This document shows positions 39,512 through 45,766 of a DNA stretch of 64,000 nucleotides, in pieces. Numbering within the stretch: position 1 is the first letter of the stretch; each line of letters opens with the position of its first letter. This stretch comes from Lactobacillus corticis (GTDB lineage: Bacteria; Bacillota; Bacilli; Lactobacillales; Lactobacillaceae), in assembly GCF_018327645.1 (NCBI RefSeq), contig NZ_BMAY01000004.1, positions 62,001 to 126,000 of the forward strand. Reading direction: 5' to 3'. The notes under the pieces are model-generated. The model saw nothing but the letters and a program-made list of their open reading frames with translations, was not told the DNA's origin and did not search any database. The position numbers were made by a program, and so were the translations under genes.

Positions 39512-39626
39512 AATATAGGTTCACCTCACTTTCTTCACAACATAAGTATACCGTAATTTAATGTGAAAATATTACACAAAGGAGAATTAGGCAAAAAAGA
39601 AAGCGCCTTACGGTGCTTGAGTGGGG

Positions 39627-39662
39627 CTTTCCTCCCGTCACTAAAGTAACGGGAGGAAAGCC
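39627..39662. repeat. Subterminal hairpin of the TnpB element
   Basis: GGCTTTCCTCCCGT (39629-39642 region) pairs with ACGGGAGGAAAGCC (to 39662) around CACTAAAGTA. It is the fold-back structure expected at the end upstream of tnpB. Confidence 0.75.
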
Positions 39663-39674
39663 TAACAATTATCA

Positions 39675-39748
39675 ATGAAGACCTAATTTCCGATCAGAAA
39701 ATTTAAGCATAAAAAAACCTCCCTGGGAAGGAGGTTTAGGGAAGATAT
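39675..39748. repeat. 74-bp direct repeat, copy 2
   Basis: Identical to 38065-38138. Immediately after this copy the sequence reads TAATGAAGAAG, sharing ATGAAGA with the start of the repeat unit. Confidence 0.95.
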
Positions 39749-39784
39749 TAATGAAGAAGAAAAAATTTTGCTCATCCGAAGGAA

Positions 39785-40027
39785 TTAATTGATAACCAAG
39801 TGTGTTTGTGTGTTTGTGTGTGTATTGGAGGTCTTGGCTTTCCGGGGTGAACCTGATGGCTGTTCTTTGATCGCTAAGCTATTAACTTTGCGCTCAGTCA
39901 ACTTTGGTGTGTGGCTAGTTGACTTGTTGCCAGCAAAACCGATTTTATTGTTTAGTGTGATTGCCCCTGCAGCTAGTAGGAGAATGCCAGCTAAGCAGAG
40001 GACAATATAACCAATTTTGCGCTTCAT
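39785..40027 (-). CDS. Small membrane-anchored or secreted protein of unknown function
   Basis: 80 aa. A basic start MKRKIGYIV is followed by a 20-residue hydrophobic helix (VLCLAGILLLAAGAITL), then a polar, Lys/Ser/Thr-rich outside part ending NTHTNTQTHLVIN. The end is encoded by a (GT/CA)-rich low-complexity tract (39799-39825). No family is recognised. RBS AAAGGG lies 9 nt upstream. It could be the N-terminal stub of a longer anchored protein, shortened by slippage in the CA tract. Its terminator would be the second copy of the 74-bp repeat. Confidence 0.5.
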   Translation of the reverse strand: MKRKIGYIVLCLAGILLLAAGAITLNNKIGFAGNKSTSHTPKLTERKVNSLAIKEQPSGSPRKAKTSNTHTNTQTHLVIN

Positions 40028-40159
40028 CAGGTCTATGCCCTTTCTATCAAGAAGTTCATTCCTTCGAGTGATTGATTATATAGTACTCAGAGAGTGTGAT
40101 GATTTTGTGACGATAACTAAGTAAAAATGTGAAGCTTCTTCAAAGAAAAAATGATTTTT

Positions 40160-40180
40160 AAAAAGCAGCTTGGACAACTT
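40160..40180. repeat. 21-bp direct repeat, left copy, bordering the ABC cassette
   Basis: AAAAAGCAGCTTGGACAACT plus T, identical to 43338-43358. Here it is only half of a terminator: the partner arm CCAAACTGC is missing. Confidence 0.8.
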
Positions 40181-40223
40181 ATTGTTAATGGAAAATCGTG
40201 AACAGTTTTAACCACCCAGAACA

Positions 40224-40260
40224 AAAGGAGGGATCCTCATCAATCGGATTCCTCCTTTAA
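40224..40260 (-). terminator. Terminator of the ABC transporter operon
   Basis: AAAGGAGG-ATCC pairs with GGAT-CCTCCTTT around an 8-nt loop; T-rich on the minus strand. Confidence 0.75.
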
Positions 40261-40265
40261 CATTT

Positions 40266-40901
40266 TTACTTTAGCGCTTTGCAATGACCGGCTGCCATCT
40301 CAAAAGTCTCATCTGCAATTTTTTCAATTAATGCTCGTTCATGGCTGGATATTAGAATGGTTTTCCCCTGGTCACGCAAGTCCTTCATCAGCTTAATAAA
40401 CCGGTCAACTGATTTATCATCCAAACCATTAGTCGGTTCATCCAAAATCAAGAGCTCTTGACCCTCCATGAAAGATTGGATAATCGCTAGCTGCTGTCGC
40501 ATCCCTAATGAATATTGTTTGACCTTCAGATTTCTTTTTTGGTCCAATCCAAAAACTTTCATTGCTGCAAGTATATCTTCATCACTAGCCAAGTGATTCA
40601 GCGAAGCCAAATATTTTAAATTCTCCCAACCTGTCGATGATGCCATAAAGTGCGGAGTTTCGATTATGGTTCCAGTATTAACTGGTAATTTTTGATTCAG
40701 CTTTACTTTTTGTCCTGCAATCGAAATTGTACCGCTGGTTTTGATAAATCCAAGAATGGCTCGAAAAAGCATGGTTTTACCAGAACCGTTTTCACCAACA
40801 AAGCCATAGATTTTTCCTTGTACTAAACTAAGGTTCACATCCTCTAAAACTGGTATTTGTTTAATAGTTTTAGATACGTGTTGTAATTCAAGGTAACTCA
40901 T
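40266..40901 (-). CDS. ABC transporter ATP-binding protein
   Basis: 211 aa. Walker A GENGSGKT (about residue 37), Q-loop ETPHFMASS, signature YSLGMRQQLAI, Walker B LLILDEPTNGLD, switch ISSHER. Short, single-domain ATPase of the drug/peptide (lantibiotic-protection, YydI-like) type. It is the last gene of a four-gene operon with three different small permeases; its ATG overlaps the previous stop by 4 nt. Probable role: export of or protection against a membrane-active peptide. Confidence 0.85.
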   Translation of the reverse strand: MSYLELQHVSKTIKQIPVLEDVNLSLVQGKIYGFVGENGSGKTMLFRAILGFIKTSGTISIAGQKVKLNQKLPVNTGTIIETPHFMASSTGWENLKYLASLNHLASDEDILAAMKVFGLDQKRNLKVKQYSLGMRQQLAIIQSFMEGQELLILDEPTNGLDDKSVDRFIKLMKDLRDQGKTILISSHERALIEKIADETFEMAAGHCKALK

Positions 40902-41545
40902 TTTCCTCGCCCCGTTTCTTCTACAAATTCATTCAGCCAAATAAATACCACACTTAGGATTTTCAGGCCAGTAACTTGACGCCAAATTACCATTTCACTA
41001 AGTCGAGTAATGATGAAAAGGTTTGTTTTTAGAAAAAGACAAGACAAACCTAAAATAATTCCTAAAACGTAACTTGTCGCTTCATTACTGCAAATGCTAA
41101 TAATTATTAGCAAAATGGTCAGACTTGACAAGCTCAGCAATATACGTAACCAAGCAGTGACAATAAAACTGAGATCTGTTTGCTGGCTAACGATCACCAT
41201 AATAGCAATATAGATTGCTGAATAAATGGAGCTGGCAATTACAACTGTAAATAGAGTTAGCCGGCTGACTAATTTTCGATTAGGTAAGCGCACCAAAAAA
41301 ATTGGTTGTGTTTGAAGATTTAGCTCCTGTAAACTTGGAAGCCACCAGCACATAGCCAGCACATAAAATAATATCCAACTTAAATTTTGAAAAATAATAT
41401 TGGTATCCAAACTGTAAAATGTTTCAAAGGTATTGTTTGCTGGTGAAAAAATTGGATTAATTGCAAAACTAATAATTAGTAAAAGGAACAATCCTCCACT
41501 CCACCAATTTAGTTTGAAACTACTTTTTATCAGTTGGCTAATCAT
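40898..41545 (-). CDS. ABC-2-like permease subunit (operon gene 3)
   Basis: 215 aa with six predicted transmembrane segments (for example LFLLLIISFAINPIF, LSSLTILLIIISICS, YVLGIILGLSCLFL). No catalytic motifs. Overlaps both neighbours by 4 nt (ATGA), so translation is coupled. No specific family is recognised. Confidence 0.7.
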   Translation of the reverse strand: MISQLIKSSFKLNWWSGGLFLLLIISFAINPIFSPANNTFETFYSLDTNIIFQNLSWILFYVLAMCWWLPSLQELNLQTQPIFLVRLPNRKLVSRLTLFTVVIASSIYSAIYIAIMVIVSQQTDLSFIVTAWLRILLSLSSLTILLIIISICSNEATSYVLGIILGLSCLFLKTNLFIITRLSEMVIWRQVTGLKILSVVFIWLNEFVEETGRGK

Positions 41546-42207
41546 AGTATCTCTTCCCTCTCATGAACCTGGAGCTGGATTAGCCAACTCAAGATAATAC
41601 TGCCGCAGGCTATTAAAACATATGAAGCCAATGCTGGATAGTTTTTGGTCAAAAAATACGCAGTACCGGTTAGTTTTAATATTGTAGGTCGAAGAAACAA
41701 GCTTTGGGACCCGATCCAGAAACCAATGCCACACACTCCGGATAAGGGTAAAAAACTCCGCTTACCTAAAAACAACTGAATCATTTCTATCACTACTACA
41801 AAAATCAGAGCATTTAACCATAACATTAGCCAGACAAGCACAAATAAGATTAAACTTGACCCGATTTTATGCATCAATAAGAATATTGCCCCTATCAATA
41901 CAGCAATGAACGACATGGAACCAGCAATGGTAAAATCCCAAAGTGCCCTTGCTAATACCCAGTTCTGTCTTTGGTGCAGCCTGACATATTCTAATTCGGT
42001 TGGATGAATCGGAAAAAAATTGACTGCAATCGCTGTAAAGAGCTGTATTTCAAATAAACAAAAATTGGGTTCGGCCAATTGAGCTAAGCTCCCACTCTTC
42101 AAATCGTCTAAAACAAATAAAATCAACACGAAACTGCTTAGCAAGGTAATTGACATTAACAGCTTTCGCCACTTTAGCTTTAATTCAGCTTTAATTAAGT
42201 AAGTCAT
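41542..42207 (-). CDS. ABC-2-like permease subunit (operon gene 2)
   Basis: 221 aa, about six transmembrane segments (LLMSITLLSSFVLILFVLD, SLILFVLVWLMLWLNALIFV, YVLIACGSIILSWLI). The conserved polar stretch HPTELEYVRLHQRQNW sits between helices 2 and 3. Overlaps the gene before it by 17 nt and the one after by 4 nt. Confidence 0.7.
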   Translation of the reverse strand: MTYLIKAELKLKWRKLLMSITLLSSFVLILFVLDDLKSGSLAQLAEPNFCLFEIQLFTAIAVNFFPIHPTELEYVRLHQRQNWVLARALWDFTIAGSMSFIAVLIGAIFLLMHKIGSSLILFVLVWLMLWLNALIFVVVIEMIQLFLGKRSFLPLSGVCGIGFWIGSQSLFLRPTILKLTGTAYFLTKNYPALASYVLIACGSIILSWLIQLQVHEREEIL

Positions 42208-42976
42208 GCTGACCCCATCTCCTGAAAAAGAAAAATAATCCTAAGACGAAAATCAGAGCGTACCCAATGATCCATCCAAGTAAATTAGGATAATCATTAC
42301 TGAAAGTTGGAGTTAAAATACTTACTACAGAAATTCCTTCATTTCCAGTAATATCTCGCAAAAGCAACAAAACAAAACAAAAGATAAATGGGACCAGGGC
42401 TTCCAAACCATATTTCAAGTTAAAAGCTGATGCAGCTAATGCAATTAGGCCAAAAAAGCCAGCAAACACAAACAAGATTCCTAAGCATAGCAACCAAAAC
42501 AGAATTGGATTGCTCAGAAAAAGATGATAGCCCCAACCTACTTTACTAATTGGGGTCAATTCATAGTTTGCGGGTAAGGGGTTAGTAGAATACTTAGTAA
42601 AAAAGTATATTCCCTCTATGATCAGCGGAATAACAGCTACCATCCCCGCCACCAAAAAAGAACTTATAACAACAGATCTTAAATAACGGGAAAAAGAAGA
42701 CTTACTGGCAATGATCTCCAGCATATTATCTTGCTTGTCTTCCTTATACGTGCTGCCTGCTACCAAACCACACATTAGGGGCACAATCAAGTAATATAAC
42801 CGGCTGCCGAGTCCTGAATAATCAAATCCAGTTAAATGAACATAAGCGGAATTAATAAAATTTGCATTACTATTAGAAATTGTTTTCGCTTGAATGACAA
42901 CCACACCAATCCCAATTGCTTCAGCAAGCCAAAATTGCCATCTTTTCAGCAAACGAAAAATTTGCGTTGATATCAT
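42191..42976 (-). CDS. ABC-2-type permease subunit (operon gene 1)
   Basis: 261 aa, six transmembrane segments. Residues 70-90 (CGLVAGSTYKEDKQDNMLEI) are the cytoplasmic loop typical of ABC-2 permeases of lantibiotic-immunity type. RBS GAGGAG lies 6 nt upstream of the ATG. It heads the operon. A terminator-like hairpin stands only 24 bp upstream of the start, so expression may depend on read-through from the decayed gene behind it. Confidence 0.75.
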   Translation of the reverse strand: MISTQIFRLLKRWQFWLAEAIGIGVVVIQAKTISNSNANFINSAYVHLTGFDYSGLGSRLYYLIVPLMCGLVAGSTYKEDKQDNMLEIIASKSSFSRYLRSVVISSFLVAGMVAVIPLIIEGIYFFTKYSTNPLPANYELTPISKVGWGYHLFLSNPILFWLLCLGILFVFAGFFGLIALAASAFNLKYGLEALVPFIFCFVLLLLRDITGNEGISVVSILTPTFSNDYPNLLGWIIGYALIFVLGLFFFFRRWGQHDLLN

Positions 42977-42999
42977 TTTTCTTCTCCTCTTTTTTTAAA

Positions 43000-43025
43000 A
43001 AATACGGTGCACCTTTTGGTGCACC
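43000..43025 (-). terminator. Hairpin between the decayed peptide gene and the ABC operon
   Basis: GGTGCACC-TTTT-GGTGCACC: both arms are the same 8-bp palindrome. On the minus strand it is followed by GTATTTTTT. It could terminate or attenuate the upstream transcript. Confidence 0.65.
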
Positions 43026-43032
43026 TTATTCA

Positions 43033-43242
43033 TTAGTTATACTGAATCTGGACTCCACACCCCGCTCGTATGAACATGAACAATGTACCCTTTGGCCCCA
43101 ATTTATACGTTGGATTGGAAACTTCTACACCGTCATGTTTTTGAGCCCCAACATTTACGTGGCCTTTACCAACCTAAGAAACTCTCACATAAGTTCTACT
43201 TTTATCGGTCTTCTTTCGGAAAGACGTGTAATAATTTCCACC
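43033..43242 (-). pseudogene. Decayed small protein gene upstream of the ABC operon
   Basis: In one minus-strand frame the segment reads GGNYYTSFRKKTDKSRTYVR, an in-frame TAG, then VGKGHVNVGAQKHDGVEVSN, PTYKLGPKGTLFMFIRAGCG and VQIQYN before TAA at 43033. The alternating polar/aromatic pattern looks like a small secreted beta-sheet protein of the kind paired with peptide-export or immunity ABC systems. An upstream piece in another frame (KAEIKTPHFLK) suggests a frameshift as well. No signal peptide remains. Identity is uncertain. The rest of the 42977-43424 gap holds only terminators. Confidence 0.45.
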
Positions 43243-43335
43243 TCATTTTTAAGAAATGTGGTGTTTTTATTTCCGCTTTTATTATATTATGGGGGGATTT
43301 TACCGTCAAACAAAAAAGCCTTGCACAATGTTTAC

Positions 43336-43376
43336 AAAAAAAGCAGCTTGGACAACTTTGCCCAAACTGCCTTTTT
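43336..43376 (-). terminator. Terminator of the beta-helix protein gene
   Basis: AAAAGGCAG-TTGG pairs with CCAA-CTGCTTTTTTT around CAAAGTTGT (minus strand). Its lower-coordinate arm contains the right copy of the 21-bp repeat. Confidence 0.75.
43338..43358. repeat. 21-bp direct repeat, right copy
   Basis: Identical to 40160-40180. Here it forms one arm and the loop of an intact terminator, so this copy is probably the ancestral one. Confidence 0.8.
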
Positions 43377-43424
43377 ATTGTAGATAATAATGATTTATAA
43401 ATAGTGATAAACTAGTTAATCAGC

Positions 43425-44966
43425 TTAGAAGCTGGTCTTAGTACCATAGTACTTATCAAAAGCCGTCCGGCTGATCTTTGAACTTTGTACTTTATTGGCA
43501 CTGCTGGTTGAGAACTTAGTAGAGTAGCTGCCCTTAACTGTAATCTTGTACTTGCTGCTGCCCTTAACTAAAGTCTTGCCGCTAGCATTGACAATCGTGA
43601 CTTTCTTACCAGACTTGTCAACAATCTTGCCGCCCTTGGCTACGTTCAAGTTGGTAACCGTTGAGTTGCCAGTGACAACCCATTTAGAAGTCTTAGATAC
43701 ATTTACCGTTAATGGCGACTTAGTCTTGGCACTGGATTTTGCCTTTGAATTGCTGGTAATGCTGGTCTTGCCAGTGTACGTTGTATGGTTCAGCAATGCC
43801 AGTTTTACGCTGGAAATATTGTCGACTTTAACATTACCCTTCAAAGTCTGCTTAATCCCGGTAAAGTTGACTTTAGCACCGTTAGCACCGTATGTTCCCC
43901 AGTTATTAGAGGTATTGCCGACAGCCGTCAACAGGTTAGCCTTGCTGGAGTTGAAGTTTAATTTGGTATTTTGCAAAACTACGTTGGCCGTTGTGTTGGT
44001 CAAATAGAACATGGTGCCGCTGGTAATCTTTGAAGTCAAAGTGGAGTTGACTGCTTGGAAGCGAGCTGCTGAACCAGTTGTAGTATCAGCATCCCCAGAA
44101 GTTGATTGGTAAATAATAATGCCGTTCTTAATCGGGTCGCTGCCAGAAATCTTGTTGCTGGTTGACGTTAACTTGGAATTATTAATCAGGATGGTATTAA
44201 GTCCCTCCATCCCGGCAATTTGTGAACCGCTGGCAGTCCCAGTTACCTTGTTGTATTCAATCCGGCCAGTTGAATAAGCAAGCGGTGAACCGGTGCCGGC
44301 TGTCTTCAAAGTTGAATTAGTCAAAGATACATAACCACCGCCACGGTCAGTAGCAACGGCAGCTGAGTGTGCCCCCTTGGTGGAGATGGCGAGTTTGTTA
44401 GCTACAATCTTACCGCCGTAGGTTGCATCCAAACCACGAGAATTGCCGCTGCCCTTGGTAGTAATCGTATCGTTGTTGGCATAAACCGTACCCTTGTTTG
44501 AAGCAAAAATACCGTTAGCACCAGTTGCCTTTGAGTACAGCTTGCTGTTCTTGACATAAGTCTTGGCATTTGAACCCGTAGTTAAAAGAATTGAGTTAAC
44601 GCCATAAAAGTTAGACTTGTCGCTGTCGCTGGAAGAACCATACTTCTTCAAAGTTACCTTGTTCAATTTCAGCTTAGCTTTAGATTCTGCTAAAACCACA
44701 TTATGGTTCTTCGTCTTGGAAGTATAGGTTTTACCAGTAACGGATTTCGCCGATTTAACTTTCAAGGTTGCACTAAGTTTGCCAGTATAATCATAGCTTT
44801 GGGTGTTGGCACCGCCTTTGCCAGATGGCTTTTGGGGAGGAGCGGCAGCCGAAACACTGTAAACATTATTGCTGCCGGCAATTCCTACTCCGACTCCCAT
44901 CAATGCCAAAGCGGCAATTGAAATCGTAATTACTTTCGTTCTAGTTAAACGATTTTTCTTTTGCAT
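43425..44966 (-). CDS. Secreted beta-helix (pectate-lyase-fold-like) surface protein
   Basis: 513 aa. Signal peptide at 1-40 (KVITISIAALALMGVGVGIA, cleavage near VSAAA). The body is a series of short strands with N-x-T/S ladders (VNSILLTTGSNAKTYVKNSK, ATYGGKIVANKLAISTKGAH, LNTILINNSKLTSTS), as in right-handed parallel beta-helices. The C-terminal third is rich in Lys/Ser/Thr. There is no LPXTG, so it may be released or held by charge. Function unknown: adhesin or polysaccharide-active protein. RBS TAGGAG precedes the ATG. Confidence 0.7.
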   Translation of the reverse strand: MQKKNRLTRTKVITISIAALALMGVGVGIAGSNNVYSVSAAAPPQKPSGKGGANTQSYDYTGKLSATLKVKSAKSVTGKTYTSKTKNHNVVLAESKAKLKLNKVTLKKYGSSSDSDKSNFYGVNSILLTTGSNAKTYVKNSKLYSKATGANGIFASNKGTVYANNDTITTKGSGNSRGLDATYGGKIVANKLAISTKGAHSAAVATDRGGGYVSLTNSTLKTAGTGSPLAYSTGRIEYNKVTGTASGSQIAGMEGLNTILINNSKLTSTSNKISGSDPIKNGIIIYQSTSGDADTTTGSAARFQAVNSTLTSKITSGTMFYLTNTTANVVLQNTKLNFNSSKANLLTAVGNTSNNWGTYGANGAKVNFTGIKQTLKGNVKVDNISSVKLALLNHTTYTGKTSITSNSKAKSSAKTKSPLTVNVSKTSKWVVTGNSTVTNLNVAKGGKIVDKSGKKVTIVNASGKTLVKGSSKYKITVKGSYSTKFSTSSANKVQSSKISRTAFDKYYGTKTSF

Positions 44967-45080
44967 AATTTTCTCCTATCTTGCTTTTGGTCATTTACCT
45001 AAGCTTCTTCCAGAATAGAGTTTGTTTGTGACAGAAGCGTGATCAGTTGCTTGCAATCTGGTAAAACCTGGTTAAGAAAA

Positions 45081-45110
45081 AACAAAGGCTTGCAGTTTAG
45101 CCTTTGTCTT
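45081..45110 (-). terminator. Terminator after the acetyltransferase gene
   Basis: ACAAAGGCT/AGCCTTTGT 9-bp stem with an 8-nt loop, then TTTTTTC on the minus strand. Confidence 0.8.
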
Positions 45111-45117
45111 ATCTTAA

Positions 45118-45741
45118 TTATTCAGATTTTAATTCATTAAAGAAGTCAGCCACTTGTTGATCCCACTTGGCTTCATCTTCTGGCTTCAGGAGCCGTAAAA
45201 CTTTGGCCGGATTGCCAACTGCAATGGCATTATCAGGAATATCGCGAACCACTACAGAACCTGAGCCAATAACGCAATTTTTACCTATTTTGACGCCAGG
45301 GTTGATAATTGCCCCGCCGCCAATCCAAGAGCCATCGCCAATTTCCACGGGAGTTCCTAATTCTGCTCCGCTTAGTCGTGCTTTCTTGGTAAGGGGATGG
45401 TGGGCGGTATAAACGCTGACCCGCGGACCAAACATAACGTCGTCGCCGATCTTGATCTCACAAGTATCAAGCAGCATGCAATCCATATTGAAATAGACGC
45501 CCTTGCCTAACTTGACTTGACTGCCATAGTCCACATAAAATGGCGGTTCAATATAACAGCCCTCGCCCATTTCGCCTAACAAGCTCTGCAGCAATTTTTG
45601 TCTTTGCGCTGGTTCATCGCTGCTAGTCCGATTATAGGCTTGAATTTTCTTTTTGCATTCCTGCCGCATAGCAACTAATTCTGGATCGCCTGCCAGATAC
45701 AATTCTCCGGCAAGCATTCGGTCTTTTTGGCTTTTAGTCAT
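45118..45741 (-). CDS. maa: Sugar O-acetyltransferase (maltose acetyltransferase type)
   Basis: 207 aa. N-terminal Mac domain (KDRMLAGELYLAGDPELVAM) and left-handed beta-helix hexapeptide repeats ending IGKNCVIGSGSVVVRDIPDN and AVGNPAKVLR. Catalytic His lies in YTAHHPL. Transfers acetyl from acetyl-CoA to glucose/maltose-type sugars. It follows ppk by 25 bp on the same strand. Confidence 0.88.
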   Translation of the reverse strand: MTKSQKDRMLAGELYLAGDPELVAMRQECKKKIQAYNRTSSDEPAQRQKLLQSLLGEMGEGCYIEPPFYVDYGSQVKLGKGVYFNMDCMLLDTCEIKIGDDVMFGPRVSVYTAHHPLTKKARLSGAELGTPVEIGDGSWIGGGAIINPGVKIGKNCVIGSGSVVVRDIPDNAIAVGNPAKVLRLLKPEDEAKWDQQVADFFNELKSE

Positions 45742-45766
45742 CTTCTTACCTATCTCTCAAAAATCA

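Larger units (their letters stand above)
38139..39674 (-). mobile_element. TnpB-only IS200/IS605-type element (IS1341-like group)
   Basis: About 1.54 kb containing tnpB alone, no Y1 transposase. The end upstream of tnpB (window right) has a 15-bp hairpin GGCTTTCCTCCCGT/ACGGGAGGAAAGCC; the end downstream (window left) has CCACTGAC/GTCAGTGG. These subterminal hairpins and the lack of terminal inverted repeats are typical. Exact boundaries are inferred from the flanking 74-bp repeats. TTGAT stands next to both ends on the minus strand; it is a known target/TAM pentamer for related elements. Confidence 0.85.

Noticed and set aside
38065-39748. Reading the 74-bp repeats as an ordinary target-site duplication
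   Set aside because: IS200/IS605 transposition makes none, and 74 bp is outside the usual range for other families; a slippage duplication fits better.
43546-44007. 153-codon plus-strand frame opposite the beta-helix gene
   Set aside because: Its hydrophobic look comes from the complement of Lys/Asn/Thr-rich codons; no start signal.
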